DNA of 64,000 nucleotides from Streptomyces rubrogriseus (lineage in GTDB: Bacteria; Actinomycetota; Actinomycetes; Streptomycetales; Streptomycetaceae): positions 8,246,001 through 8,310,000 of the forward strand of contig NZ_CP116256.1 of NCBI RefSeq assembly GCF_027947575.1, read 5' to 3'. Shown one piece after another: positions 16,950 to 25,507 of this stretch (position 1 is the stretch's first letter; each line of letters opens with the position of its first letter). The position numbers and the translations under genes were made by a program. The notes beneath the pieces were generated by a model. The model was not told the origin of the DNA. It did not search any database and was given only the letters and a program-made list of their open reading frames with translations.

Positions 16950-19200
16950 CGGATTCCTTCGTGAGCCGGTCGAAGTCGGTGACCACCGGGGCGAGTTCGC
17001 CGCCGAGCCACAGGGGCTGCTGGTCGTGGTGGTGGGGTGAGCCGGGGAGGCCCGAGGCGCCGTGCGGCACCACCCAGCGGCTGTTCGCGCGGTCGGCCAG
17101 GTCCCAGACGTACCGCGCGGCCGGGCCGCGTGCGGCGCGGTCGGTGAGGCCGGGCACCGGGGAGGTGCACAGGACGCAGTCGTGGTCGCCGGAGAGGCCG
17201 GGTTCGTCCCCGGGGGCGGTGGCGGCGTCCGGCAGCGCCCGCCAGGGGGCCAGGCGGTGGGTGTCGCCCCAGGTGCCGGACGGCGGCGACGCGGCGACCT
17301 CCTCCAGCGCGGCGCGGACGGTCGCGGCGCGGTCGATGCCGTACAGGTCCTCCGCGCGCAGCAGGTGCTCCAGGGCGTGGCCGAGGCGCGGCACGAGCGC
17401 GAGCCACGGCAGGAGCACCTCGGGGTACGCGGGCGGCACGGACGCGGGGGCGAGGACCGGGTGCGCCGCCAGTCTTCGTACGACCGCCGCGCGCACGGCC
17501 GCGTACGCCGCGGCGTCGGTGCTGTCGGCGTCCATGCGCCGGTCCCAGGCGAGGATGCGGTCGCGCAGGGCGGCGGCCTCGGGGGTGAGGGGAGTGAGGG
17601 GGGTCGGTGTGGCCTCGGGGGGCGCGAGGGGCGCGGCGGTCGGGGTGGCTTCGGGTGTCGGGGTGGCTTTGGGTGTCGGTGCGGCTTCGGGCGGCGGTGC
17701 GGCTTCGGAAGCCAGGGCGGCTTCGGGCGGCGGTGCGGCTTCGGAAGCCAGGGCGGGATCCGGAGGCACGGCCGCGAGGTGGGACAGGAGGGGGGCGGCC
17801 GAGCCCAGGTGGGTGTCCGTGTGGATCGCGGGCATGTCCGCCGCCGACCAGTGCTCCTTGTCCGCGAGCAGGGCCTTGATGCGGTCGGCGCGGTGCGGCG
17901 GGGCGAACTCGACGCCCAGGGGCGTGGCCGGGCCGCGCTGGTTGGCCATCACCGCGACGCCGTCGGTGAGGCCGGCGCGGGGCGGGGTGTGCCAGCCGGT
18001 CCACTCGTGGCCGGGCTCCCAGGCGGGGACCGGTCGCAGGCCGTTCGCGGCGGGGCGCACGGGGACGCGGCCCGCGACCCGGTGCAGCAGGCCGCCCTCC
18101 GTGTCGGCGGCCTGCACCACGTTGACCGGCTCGGCCCACGCGTCCAGGGCGCGGTCCACGTCGGCGACCCGGCGGGCCCGCAGCAGCGGCAGCAGGGCGC
18201 CGAAGCCGAGGTCGGCGGTGACGCGGGGCGGGTAGCGCAGGCTGAGGGCGGCCGGGGTGCCGTCGTCGAGGCCCTCGGGGCCGCCCGCGATCACCGGGCC
18301 GCGGTCGGTCTCGATGATCTCGACCTCCACCGTGTCCTCCCCGGCGACGTGGATCGTCTCCGTGTGGCGGGCGGCGCGGTGCCAGGTGCCGTCGGGGCCG
18401 AGCGCCTCGACTCCGGCGCCGGTGCGGCGCAGGCGTTCGCGGTAGAGGTCCTGGTAGTCGGCCATCGCGTTGGTGATGGCCCAGGCGACCGTGCCGGTGT
18501 GGCCGAAGTGCGCGACCCCGGGGACGCCGGGAACGGCGAGGCCGACGACGTCGAACTCCGGGCAGGACAGGTGGATCTGCTGGTAGACGCCGGGGTCCTC
18601 GATGAAGCGGTGCGGGTCGCCCGCGATCAGTGCGTGTCCGGTCGTGGTCCGCTCGCCGCTCACCAGCCAGCCGTTGCTGCCCGCGGTGCCGGGGCCGTCG
18701 GCGGCGAACAGGGCGACGGCCTCCGGGCCGAGGTGGGTGGAGATGTGCTCGCGCCAGAGCTTGGCGGGGAAGCCCGCGAAGAGGATGTGCGTGGCGAGCC
18801 AGACGCTGAGCGGGGTCCAGGGGTCCCAGCGGCCCGGAGCGAGGCCGGTGCGGGCGAACTCCGGGGCCGGGTTCGGGTGCCCGGTCCCGGTGAGCCCGTC
18901 GTTCACGCCGTCCGCGTACGCCCGCACCCAGGCCGCCGTCTCCGGGTCCTTCCGTTCCAGGGCGGCGAAGCAGCGGCGGGCGGTGTCCGCGAGGCGGGCG
19001 CGGCGGGCGAGCCGGTCCCAGGACAGGGCCTCGGGGCCGAGGAAGGACGCGGAGGTGCCCTGGGCGCGGTGCCGCTCGACCTCCAGTTGCCAGGCGCGGT
19101 CGCGGGCGGTGACCCGGCCCTGGGCACGGGCGAGTTCGTGCGGGGTGTCCGCGCGCAGGTGCGGGATCCCCCAGGCGTCGCGGTAGGTCTCGGCGCTCAC
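16942..19200 (-). CDS. Penicillin acylase-family Ntn hydrolase
   Basis: The 752-residue protein starts at GTG 19200. It shows the family start YRDAWGIPHLRADTPHELA, with the predicted autocatalytic nucleophile Ser175 in GTAGSNGWLVSGERT, followed by HALIAGDPHR. Relatives cleave acyl groups from amides, as PvdQ does in pyoverdine maturation. Unlike PvdQ there is no signal peptide, so the enzyme appears cytoplasmic. Residues about 470-535 are an Ala-Pro-Glu-Thr-rich repeat insert (DNA 17600-17765). It is the first gene of the iron-box operon, 20 bp from the box, suggesting a role in siderophore tailoring or hydrolysis. Confidence 0.88.
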   Translation of the reverse strand: MSAETYRDAWGIPHLRADTPHELARAQGRVTARDRAWQLEVERHRAQGTSASFLGPEALSWDRLARRARLADTARRCFAALERKDPETAAWVRAYADGVNDGLTGTGHPNPAPEFARTGLAPGRWDPWTPLSVWLATHILFAGFPAKLWREHISTHLGPEAVALFAADGPGTAGSNGWLVSGERTTTGHALIAGDPHRFIEDPGVYQQIHLSCPEFDVVGLAVPGVPGVAHFGHTGTVAWAITNAMADYQDLYRERLRRTGAGVEALGPDGTWHRAARHTETIHVAGEDTVEVEIIETDRGPVIAGGPEGLDDGTPAALSLRYPPRVTADLGFGALLPLLRARRVADVDRALDAWAEPVNVVQAADTEGGLLHRVAGRVPVRPAANGLRPVPAWEPGHEWTGWHTPPRAGLTDGVAVMANQRGPATPLGVEFAPPHRADRIKALLADKEHWSAADMPAIHTDTHLGSAAPLLSHLAAVPPDPALASEAAPPPEAALASEAAPPPEAAPTPKATPTPEATPTAAPLAPPEATPTPLTPLTPEAAALRDRILAWDRRMDADSTDAAAYAAVRAAVVRRLAAHPVLAPASVPPAYPEVLLPWLALVPRLGHALEHLLRAEDLYGIDRAATVRAALEEVAASPPSGTWGDTHRLAPWRALPDAATAPGDEPGLSGDHDCVLCTSPVPGLTDRAARGPAARYVWDLADRANSRWVVPHGASGLPGSPHHHDQQPLWLGGELAPVVTDFDRLTKESDD

Positions 19201-19220
19201 CCCTGTGCCTCTACTTTCCT

Positions 19221-19239
19221 TTAGGTTAGGCTCACCTAA
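19221..19239. promoter_or_regulatory. Iron box (DmdR/IdeR operator)
   Basis: TTAGGTTAGGCTCACCTAA matches the 19-bp Streptomyces DmdR1 iron-box consensus as I know it. It lies 20 bp from the acylase start on the left and 44 bp from the siderophore-interacting protein start on the right, so one bound repressor could silence both directions when iron is plentiful. Confidence 0.93.
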
Positions 19240-19283
19240 GTTTGTGCGTCGTGGCCGAATAGTACGTGAAAGGTGAAGGAAAC

Positions 19284-20009
19284 ATGGGGCAGGGGCGGGG
19301 CTGGGAGGGCGCGGTCCTCAAGCTGATGCGCGCGAAGGACTTCGAGTTCACCGTGACGGGCGTGGAGGACGTGACCCCGCACTACCGGCGGCTGCGGCTG
19401 AGCGACGGCGGCATGCTTGCGGTGACCGGGGTCCACCCCACCATGTGGGTGCGGCTGTGGTTCGACAACGCGGGCAGGCCGCACCAGCGGGGGTACACGT
19501 TGGTCGACCCGGATCCGGCGGCCGGGACCTTCGCCATGGAGTTCGCCCTGCACGAGGGGTGCGCCAGCGACTGGGCGCGGGCGGCGAAGCCGGGGGACAC
19601 CGTCGAGGCGACGGTCCAGGGCACCGGGTTCGAGGTGCCGCAGCCCGCTCCCTCCCGTGTCTTCGCGGTCGCGGACCCGGCGTCCCTGCCCGCGCTCAAC
19701 TCCCTGCTCGACGCGTTCGGGTCGGTGCCGGCGACCGTCTGGTTCGAGGGGGACCCGGACGACGGCCTGCCGTTTCGTACCGACTCCGGGCGGCACGAGG
19801 TGCGGGCGGTCGAGCGGCGGGACGCGGGGGCGCGGCTGGTGGCGCGGGTGAAGGAGGAGCTGCCGGAGCTGCTGTCGGCCTCGTCGGAGCCGTACGTCTG
19901 GATCGCCTGCGACACGGCGACGACGCGGGCGCTCTCGTCGTACGTCCGCAAGGAGCTGGGGGTGCCGAAGCAGCGGGTGAACGCGCTGGGGTACTGGCGC
20001 GCGACCTGA
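19284..20009 (+). CDS. Siderophore-interacting protein (FAD-dependent ferric-siderophore reductase)
   Basis: SIP proteins reduce imported ferric siderophores in the cytoplasm with NAD(P)H and FAD. I start at ATG 19284, behind AAAGGTGAAGGA, rather than at the GTG at 19266, giving 241 residues. The FAD-binding domain contains HYRRLRLSDGG and RGYTLVDPDPAAG with the RxYT motif. The C-terminal SIP domain includes VFAVADPASLPALNSLLDAF, WIACDTATTRALSSYVRKEL and a final RVNALGYWR. It is divergent from the acylase operon across a consensus iron box. Confidence 0.94.
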   Translation: MGQGRGWEGAVLKLMRAKDFEFTVTGVEDVTPHYRRLRLSDGGMLAVTGVHPTMWVRLWFDNAGRPHQRGYTLVDPDPAAGTFAMEFALHEGCASDWARAAKPGDTVEATVQGTGFEVPQPAPSRVFAVADPASLPALNSLLDAFGSVPATVWFEGDPDDGLPFRTDSGRHEVRAVERRDAGARLVARVKEELPELLSASSEPYVWIACDTATTRALSSYVRKELGVPKQRVNALGYWRAT

Positions 20010-20034
20010 GCCCGTACGCGCGATCATCGGGACC

Positions 20035-20628
20035 ATGGACGTCACACTTCACCTCGCCCAGGACCCCGAGGCCGACGAACTCCTCGGGCGCAGCCCGCTC
20101 GCCGCGCTGGTCGGCATGCTGCTGGACCAGCAAGTGCCCATGGAGTGGGCGTTCAAGGGTCCCTCGACCATCGCCCGGCGCATGGGGGCGGAGGACCTCG
20201 ACGCGCACGACATCGCCGCGTACGACCCCGAGTCGTTCGCCGCGCTGCTGTCCGACAAGCCGGCCGTCCATCGCTACCCCGGTTCGATGGCGGGGCGGGT
20301 GCAGCAGTTGTGCCGGTACCTCGTCGAGACGTACGACGGTGACGCCGAGGCCGTCTGGCGGGGGGTGAGCACCGGGAAGGAGCTGCTGAAACGGCTCCAG
20401 GAACTGCCGGGGTTCGGCAAGCAGAAGGCCCAGATCTTCCTCGCGCTGCTCGGCAAGCAGCTCGGCGTCCGTCCCGAGGGGTGGCGCGAGGCGGCGGGGG
20501 CGTACGGGGAGGCGGACTCCTTCCGGTCGGTCGCGGACATCAGGGGGCCGGAGTCCCTGACCAAGGTGCGCGCGCACAAGCAGGAGATGAAGGCGGCGGC
20601 CAAGGCGGCGAAGGCCTCCGGCAAGTAG
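20035..20628 (+). CDS. HhH-GPD superfamily DNA glycosylase-like protein
   Basis: The 197-residue protein has the helix-hairpin-helix segment LPGFGKQKAQIFLALLGKQL around residues 123-142, preceded by LLDQQVPMEWAFKGP, a typical GPD-domain feature. Only one Cys is present, so the C-terminal 4Fe-4S cluster of EndoIII/MutY is absent. Family members excise damaged bases. It follows the SIP gene by 25 bp and could be cotranscribed, although no iron link is expected. Lys/Ala-rich tail. Confidence 0.85.
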   Translation: MDVTLHLAQDPEADELLGRSPLAALVGMLLDQQVPMEWAFKGPSTIARRMGAEDLDAHDIAAYDPESFAALLSDKPAVHRYPGSMAGRVQQLCRYLVETYDGDAEAVWRGVSTGKELLKRLQELPGFGKQKAQIFLALLGKQLGVRPEGWREAAGAYGEADSFRSVADIRGPESLTKVRAHKQEMKAAAKAAKASGK

Positions 20629-20700
20629 GTACGGCTGCGGCTGCGGCGGGGTGGGGGTGCGCGTAGCGCGGTGCGTGCGGTGGGTGGGTCGGGGTCGCGC

Positions 20701-20793
20701 CGGGGGGTGTCCGTCCTCGGAACGGCGCGGAATCGGTCGGCCACAGAAGCGAACTTTGTTGACGCGCCAACCGCTGCGGGCGGACACCCCCCG
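20701..20793. repeat. Long-range 13-bp perfect inverted repeat
   Basis: CGGGGGGTGTCCG (20701-20713) and CGGACACCCCCCG (20781-20793) are exact reverse complements separated by 67 bp. Their role is unknown. Confidence 0.7.
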
Positions 20794-20876
20794 ACACGAC
20801 CCCTTCTCGCCGTACGCGGCTCCCCCGCCGCGTCGCCCCCGCCGTCCGCTGCGGGCAGTCGCCGCCCCCCGCCGCC

Positions 20877-20920
20877 GCTGCGGGCAGTCGTGCCGCTGGG
20901 GCGGCACGGGTGGGCGCAGC
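20877..20920. repeat. Nested hairpin, resembling a dispersed Streptomyces intergenic element
   Basis: GTGCCGC-TGGG-GCGGCAC is the inner stem-loop, and GCTGCG ... CGCAGC closes an outer stem. Similar sequences recur between genes in Streptomyces genomes in my memory; copy number here was not searched. Confidence 0.5.
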
Positions 20921-21012
20921 GGCACCCCGCAACGCCGGGCCGCGCCGGAGCGCATCAGCCCCGTGGCCCAACCCAGGTGGCATCCGTGTGGCGTCTGCTC
21001 CCAGCATGGGGC

Positions 21013-21693
21013 ATGACCGAACCACCTAGCGGGTCCCCCGGCGGGACGCCGTACGACGACCGCGGGGTGCACGCCCGGCACGGGACGACGCACGGCCCGG
21101 CCTCCGGACACCAGGAGCCCGAGCCCGCCTTCGAGGGGCCGCTGCACCTCCTGTCCCGCGCCGCCTGGCAGACCGTGCTGTTCACCGGCATCGCCTCGCT
21201 GATCCTGGGCATCCTGGTCCTGGTCTGGCCCGGCGCCTCGCTGCTCGCCGCCGGCGTGCTCTTCGGGCTCTACCTCGTCATCAGCGGCGTCCTCCAGCTG
21301 GCCGCGGCCTTCGGTACGCACCGCAGGACCTCGCTGCGGGTGCTGGCCTTCATCAGCGGCGCCGTGTCGATCCTGCTGGGTCTGTTCTGCTTCCGCGGCC
21401 CCCTGCAGTCGGTGCTGCTGCTCGCGCTGTGGATCGGCATCGGCTGGCTGTTCCGCGGCGTCACCCAGATCGTGGCGGCCGCGCACGACCCGACGATGCC
21501 GGCGCGCGGCTGGCAGATCTTCCTCGGCGCCGTCACCGTGGTCGCCGGCATCGTCCTGATCGACTCGCCGGTCGAGTCGGCCACCGTCCTCATGCTGGTC
21601 GGCGGCTGGTGGCTGGTCGTCGTAGGCGTCGTCGAGATCGTGACGTCCGTGCGGCTGCGCGGGCGGGCGCACCAGGTTCCCCGCGCGCTGTGA
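21013..21693 (+). CDS. HdeD family (DUF308) membrane protein
   Basis: The 226-residue protein starts at ATG 21013. A hydrophilic 50-residue His/Gly-rich N-terminus is followed by six hydrophobic segments arranged as paired repeats (LFTGIASLILGILVLVWPGA and its equivalents), the pattern of HdeD/DUF308 proteins. HdeD is linked to acid resistance in E. coli; the role in Streptomyces is unknown. Monocistronic by spacing. Confidence 0.85.
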   Translation: MTEPPSGSPGGTPYDDRGVHARHGTTHGPASGHQEPEPAFEGPLHLLSRAAWQTVLFTGIASLILGILVLVWPGASLLAAGVLFGLYLVISGVLQLAAAFGTHRRTSLRVLAFISGAVSILLGLFCFRGPLQSVLLLALWIGIGWLFRGVTQIVAAAHDPTMPARGWQIFLGAVTVVAGIVLIDSPVESATVLMLVGGWWLVVVGVVEIVTSVRLRGRAHQVPRAL

Positions 21694-21774
21694 GCGGCGC
21701 CCCGCCTACGCCGAGCGGGCGGATTACGTCCCCGGCGCGATGGACGGCGTACGCCGGGCGGGGACACGACTGAG

Positions 21775-22104
21775 GTGAGACCCGCACCGCACGCCGCCGT
21801 CCGCCGGGACGCCTGTCTGCGGGCCCTGGTCCTGTTGCTCGTCCTGCTCGTGCCCTGCACGCACGTGGCGGCCCAGGCGGCACCGGTCGCGCCGGTGGCC
21901 GCGGCGGCCGGCATGGCGGGGGAGTACGACCATCTCGACACCGTCCTGAGGGCGCCGGGGCGAAGCGGCCGGCGGGTCGTTGTGGCTCGGCCGGTTGCGC
22001 CGCCCTTCGCGGCGGGGCGTCGGGCTCATCTCCGGTTCGACGCCCGTACCGACCGGGCCGCCGTCCTCCCCCGCGGCCCCCGTTCCGTGGTTCTGCGCTG
22101 CTGA
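21775..22104 (+). CDS. Small putative secreted protein (109 aa)
   Basis: From GTG 21775 the translation has a positively charged start and the hydrophobic run LRALVLLLVLLVPCTHVAA, a plausible signal peptide or single membrane anchor. A polar region with GEYDHLDTVLRAPGRSGRRV follows. The ribosome-binding site is weak. No family recognised; the coding call rests on codon bias and the signal-like N-terminus. Confidence 0.5.
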   Translation: MRPAPHAAVRRDACLRALVLLLVLLVPCTHVAAQAAPVAPVAAAAGMAGEYDHLDTVLRAPGRSGRRVVVARPVAPPFAAGRRAHLRFDARTDRAAVLPRGPRSVVLRC

Positions 22105-22173
22105 CCGCGCCGGACCGGCCCGACCGCCGGTCCCCCGCGAACCCGACACGCGAACCAGGAACGAGGAATCGAC

Positions 22174-22305
22174 ATGCCCAACGACCCCTACGCCGTCCTG
22201 CGCGCCCTCCTGCGCGCCGAGGCGGCCCGCCGTGCGCCCAGGCCCGCCGCTCCGCAGGCGGCCGGCGAACAGCAGCGGCCCGCGCGGGAACGGCGGCGCG
22301 GCTGA
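22174..22305 (+). CDS. Small hypothetical protein (43 aa)
   Basis: ATG 22174 follows GAGGAATCGAC. The product starts MPNDPYAVLRALLRAEAARR and ends in a charged Arg-rich tail. It lies 69 bp after the secreted protein gene and may share its transcript. No recognised family; short length makes it uncertain. Confidence 0.5.
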   Translation: MPNDPYAVLRALLRAEAARRAPRPAAPQAAGEQQRPARERRRG

Positions 22306-22480
22306 CGTGAGGGCCGGGCGGCGGGGGCGGTCGGGCGCCGTCTCCGCCGCCCGCGGAGCGCCCCGCGGTCGCCGAACTCGCACCGGCCCTGCCGATTGAT
22401 CCGGTTTGCGGCGGCTTTTCCGGCGCCGCACTCCGGCGCCATGGCTGCGCCCGCAACGCCGGGGCCGGTAGGCTTTCCGT

Positions 22481-22777
22481 GTGATCTTCAAGCGCATCGG
22501 AAACGGCCGGCCGTACCCCGACCACGGCCGGGAAAGCACCCGGCAGTGGGCGGACGTCGCGCCGCGCCCGGTCCGCCTCGATCAGCTCGTGACGACCAAG
22601 GGCCAGCTCGACCTGGAAACGCTCCTGGCCGAGGACTCCACCTTCTACGGCGACCTCTTCGCACACGTCGTGAAGTGGCAGGGCGATCTGTACCTGGAGG
22701 ACGGTCTGCACCGGGCGGTGCGGGCCGCGCTGCAGCAGCGCCAGGTGCTGCACGCCCGGGTCCTCGAGCTCGACTGA
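22481..22777 (+). CDS. Conserved actinobacterial small protein (98 aa)
   Basis: The start is GTG 22481, 6 nt after a TAGGCT hexamer (22469-22474) and with no ribosome-binding site, suggesting a leaderless mRNA. The product begins MIFKRIGNGRPYPDHGRES and ends with LEDGLHRAVRAALQQRQVLH. It resembles a widespread actinobacterial family sometimes labelled VapB-like antitoxin, but no toxin gene is adjacent, so I leave the function open. Confidence 0.75.
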   Translation: MIFKRIGNGRPYPDHGRESTRQWADVAPRPVRLDQLVTTKGQLDLETLLAEDSTFYGDLFAHVVKWQGDLYLEDGLHRAVRAALQQRQVLHARVLELD

Positions 22778-22888
22778 CGACGCCGGCGGCGCTTTCGGTT
22801 GACCCTTTCGGGTTGCCTTGCGCCGAACCTCGGAACGTCGACTGATCATCTAATAGGCATCCCTGCTCCGGCGCACTACGCTGCGCCC

Positions 22889-23527
22889 ATGAGCATGCTG
22901 ACTCCTCCCGGCATGGGTGGCCAGTACAAGATCACGGGGGACAAGTACCCGCGGATGCGCCCGGCCCGGCGACGTGGCCGGTTCGCGGTCGTCGCCGTCG
23001 CCTGCGTCACCGTTCTCGGGGTGCTGGGCTGGGGCACGCTGCAGCTCATCGACGTCTTCACCGGCGGCGACAAGGCCTCGGCGGCCGGTGCCGCCGGCTG
23101 CGCCACCACCGCCAGGGCCAGTGCCTCGCCGGCCGCCGTGGTGCTGCCGAAGCCCGGTCAGGTCACCGTCAACGTGCTCAACGCGACGACCCGCGGCGGC
23201 CTGGCGCAGAAGACCGCCGACGAGCTGAAGAAGCGCGGCTTCCGGGTGGGCGACGTGAGCAACGCGCCCAAGGAGTACGACAAGAAGGTCGCCGGCACGG
23301 GGCTGCTGCTCGGGCCGACCGCCTCCCTCAAGACGTCGCTCACCGTGCTCGGCACCCAGTTGCCCGGCGCCGAGCACCGCGCCGACGCGGCCCGCAAGGG
23401 CGCCGCCGTCGACCTCATCATCGGCAACGGCTTCAAGGGGCTGGCGAAGCCCGCGGACGCCGACACGGCGCTGGCCGAGCTGACCGCGCCGCGGTCGACG
23501 CCCGCCGCGGAGAAGAAGGGCTGCTGA
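22889..23527 (+). CDS. LytR C-terminal domain (LytR_C) membrane-anchored protein
   Basis: The 212-residue protein starts at ATG 22889, again 6 nt after a -10-like TACGCT and without a ribosome-binding site. A cytoplasmic Arg-rich segment precedes one membrane span (VVAVACVTVLGVLGWGTL). The extracytoplasmic part from residue 90 has VTVNVLNATTRGGLAQKTAD and GFRVGDVSNAPK, the LytR_C domain found as a tail on LCP cell-wall ligases but here alone. It likely acts at the cell envelope. Confidence 0.85.
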   Translation: MSMLTPPGMGGQYKITGDKYPRMRPARRRGRFAVVAVACVTVLGVLGWGTLQLIDVFTGGDKASAAGAAGCATTARASASPAAVVLPKPGQVTVNVLNATTRGGLAQKTADELKKRGFRVGDVSNAPKEYDKKVAGTGLLLGPTASLKTSLTVLGTQLPGAEHRADAARKGAAVDLIIGNGFKGLAKPADADTALAELTAPRSTPAAEKKGC

Positions 23528-23551
23528 GCGGGTCCGGGACTTCGCCGACCG

Positions 23552-24187
23552 CTACTCGGCCGCTCCGTACATGCGGTCGCCCGCGTCGCCGAGGCCCGGG
23601 ACGATGTAGCCCTGCTCGTTGAGACGCTCGTCGACCGAGGCCGTCACGACCGTCACCGGGGTACCGGCCAGCTCGCGCTCCATCAGTTCGACACCCTCGG
23701 GGGCGGCGAGCAGCACCACCGCCGTCACGTCGTCGGCGCCGCGCTTGATCAGCTCCCGGATGGACGCGACCAGCGTGCCGCCGGTGGCCAGCATGGGGTC
23801 CAGGACGTACACCTGGCGCCCGGACAGGTCGTCCGGCATGCGCGTGGCGTACGTGGAGGCCTGGAGCGTCTCCTCGTTGCGCACCATGCCGAGGAAGCCC
23901 ACCTCGGCGGTCGGCAGCAGCCGGACCATGCCGTCGAGCATGCCGAGACCGGCCCGCAGGATCGGCACCACCAGCGGGCGCGGGTGGGAGAGCTTGACGC
24001 CCGTGGTCCGGGAGACCGGCGTGTGGATGTCGACCTGTTCGGTGCGGACGTCCCGCGTGGCCTCGTAGGCGAGCAGGGTGACCAGCTCGTCGGCGAGACG
24101 GCGGAAGGTCGCGGAGTCGGTGCGCTGGTCGCGCAGCGTGGTGAGCTTGTGGGCGACCAGGGGGTGGTCGACGACGTGGAGACGCAT
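23552..24187 (-). CDS. upp: Uracil phosphoribosyltransferase
   Basis: Upp converts uracil and PRPP to UMP in pyrimidine salvage. The 211-residue protein starts [20 protein letters not shown], contains [11 protein letters not shown], and carries the PRPP-binding loop [17 protein letters not shown], then the uracil-binding end [16 protein letters not shown]. The ATG at 24187 matches the usual family start, although an in-frame GTG lies two codons upstream. Confidence 0.97.
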   Translation of the reverse strand: MRLHVVDHPLVAHKLTTLRDQRTDSATFRRLADELVTLLAYEATRDVRTEQVDIHTPVSRTTGVKLSHPRPLVVPILRAGLGMLDGMVRLLPTAEVGFLGMVRNEETLQASTYATRMPDDLSGRQVYVLDPMLATGGTLVASIRELIKRGADDVTAVVLLAAPEGVELMERELAGTPVTVVTASVDERLNEQGYIVPGLGDAGDRMYGAAE

Positions 24188-24325
24188 GTCCACCACATTA
24201 ACCGGGCCCCGTGGGGGCGGCGTCCCCGCGGCGGGCAAGGCCCGGGGCGGGGCTCCACTCGTCCGCGGGCGTCAAACCGCCCGGTCGGGGGAAGGTGGGA
24301 GGGACAGACGCTGGGTGGTGAGACT

Positions 24326-24574
24326 GTGCCTGACCGGGACTTCCACAACATGCCGTCCCCCGGCGCCGAGCGGGGTGCGGAGCGCGGGGCCGAGCCGAGT
24401 GCGGTGCCGCAGGGGGAGCGGGAGCGTGAGCGGGAGGCCGAACGGCGCCGGCGCCGGGCCCAGTTCCTGCGTGACCTGGCGGAGGCCCGGCAGCTGCGGG
24501 ACCGCGTGCAGCCGCGCCGCGCCAAGACCGCCCGGCTGCGGCACGCGATGCGCATGCGCACCTTTCGCTGGTAG
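24326..24574 (+). CDS. Small highly charged hypothetical protein (82 aa)
   Basis: GTG 24326 gives VPDRDFHNMPSPGAER, a Glu/Arg-rich helical middle (EREREREAERRRRRAQFLRD) and a basic tail ending RHAMRMRTFRW. Codon bias fits Streptomyces coding DNA. It is divergent from upp. No family recognised; a nucleic-acid or ribosome-associated role would be only a guess. Confidence 0.55.
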   Translation: MPDRDFHNMPSPGAERGAERGAEPSAVPQGEREREREAERRRRRAQFLRDLAEARQLRDRVQPRRAKTARLRHAMRMRTFRW

Positions 24575-24914
24575 TTCCCCGGTGGTCCCGCCGCCCGGGA
24601 GAACTTCCTGACCCGGCCGGGGAAGATCGCGCGCCGCGCCGACGTTGGTGGTGACGGACGTACGCGGGGACCGCGAGAATCCGCGTACGATCCGCACGTG
24701 GCGGCGACAAGGGCGCTGCTGGGCGGCTGCCCGGGTGCGCACCTTCCGGGACGCCGGTCAAAACAGCCGGACACAGGGCGCCGAAGACGTCCCCTGAGTG
24801 CCTTGTTTCTGCCACGATTCCGAGTGGGTGGGGCTCGGAGCACCGCTCCCCCGCCCGTAGCCTCCGCCGGGGGGATCCCCAACCGGCACGCCTAGGACCA
24901 GTGGGAGAGTCACG
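24575..24914. other. Intergenic region with an inverted repeat
   Basis: 340 bp without a convincing gene. CGTACGCGG (24659-24667) and CCGCGTACG (24681-24689) form a perfect 9-bp inverted repeat with a 13-bp spacer, a candidate operator or hairpin. The rest presumably contains the promoter of the tadA operon. Confidence 0.55.
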
Positions 24915-25463
24915 GTGTACTTCGCCGCACTGCTCGCGCGCACCGAAGACGGGTGGGAAGCGAGCGACACGGAGCTCGACGATGTGGAAAGCCTGTCGGA
25001 TCTTGCCGACCTGGCCCGGGAGGCCTCTCCCGACGAGGACACGGTGCTCGTGCTGATCGAGCAGGAGGACGCGTGGTTCGGAGTCGTCCGGGTGGACGGC
25101 GAGGAGGACCCCCGTATCTATGTGTCGGACGCCGCCGCGGCCGCCCGCAGCAGCTACGGCGAGATCCTGCTCACCGACGAGCTGCTCGGCCGGGAGCCGG
25201 GTGACGACGGCGACGACCTCGACGACCTCGACCTCGACGGCACCGAGGACGGCGAGTCCGACGACGAGGAGGACGAGGACGGCGGCGGCTCCGACGCGAC
25301 CGCCGGCTCGGGCGAGGCCGTGCCGCACGGACCGGTCGGCGACGCCGAGGTCCTCGACGACTTCGGCGTGAGCGAGAAGGAGCTGCGCTCGATGTCCGGG
25401 GACGCGGTCGGGGAGATCGCCGAGGCCCTGGGCGCGCTGGACGTACTGGAGACCGTCCGCTGA
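24915..25463 (+). CDS. tRNA adenosine deaminase-associated protein
   Basis: This 182-residue acidic protein starts at GTG 24915 (MYFAALLARTEDGWEASD). It matches the actinobacterial family that always precedes tadA; its actual role is not established. The N-terminal half is a compact domain ending at LLTDELLGREPG. An Asp/Glu-rich stretch at residues 95-125 follows, then a conserved C-terminal segment, ELRSMSGDAVGEIAEALGAL. tadA follows after 44 bp, so the genes are likely cotranscribed. Confidence 0.88.
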   Translation: MYFAALLARTEDGWEASDTELDDVESLSDLADLAREASPDEDTVLVLIEQEDAWFGVVRVDGEEDPRIYVSDAAAAARSSYGEILLTDELLGREPGDDGDDLDDLDLDGTEDGESDDEEDEDGGGSDATAGSGEAVPHGPVGDAEVLDDFGVSEKELRSMSGDAVGEIAEALGALDVLETVR

Positions 25464-25507
25464 CCGGGCCGGCCGAGGAGGATCCCGAGGGGGCACCGCC
25501 CGATCCG

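Larger units (their letters stand above)
20629..21012. other. Intergenic region rich in repeats and hairpins
   Basis: About 380 bp without a credible gene; frames here have Arg/Pro/Gly-rich translations. It contains a long-range 13-bp inverted repeat (20701-20713 and 20781-20793), three copies of CCGCTGCGGGC, and a nested hairpin at 20877-20920. An AT-richer patch GAACTTTGTTGAC (20751-20763) may hold a promoter. Confidence 0.6.

Noticed and set aside
22481..22777. Toxin-antitoxin module
   Set aside because: The small protein resembles proteins labelled VapB-like, but no PIN-domain or other toxin gene is beside it.
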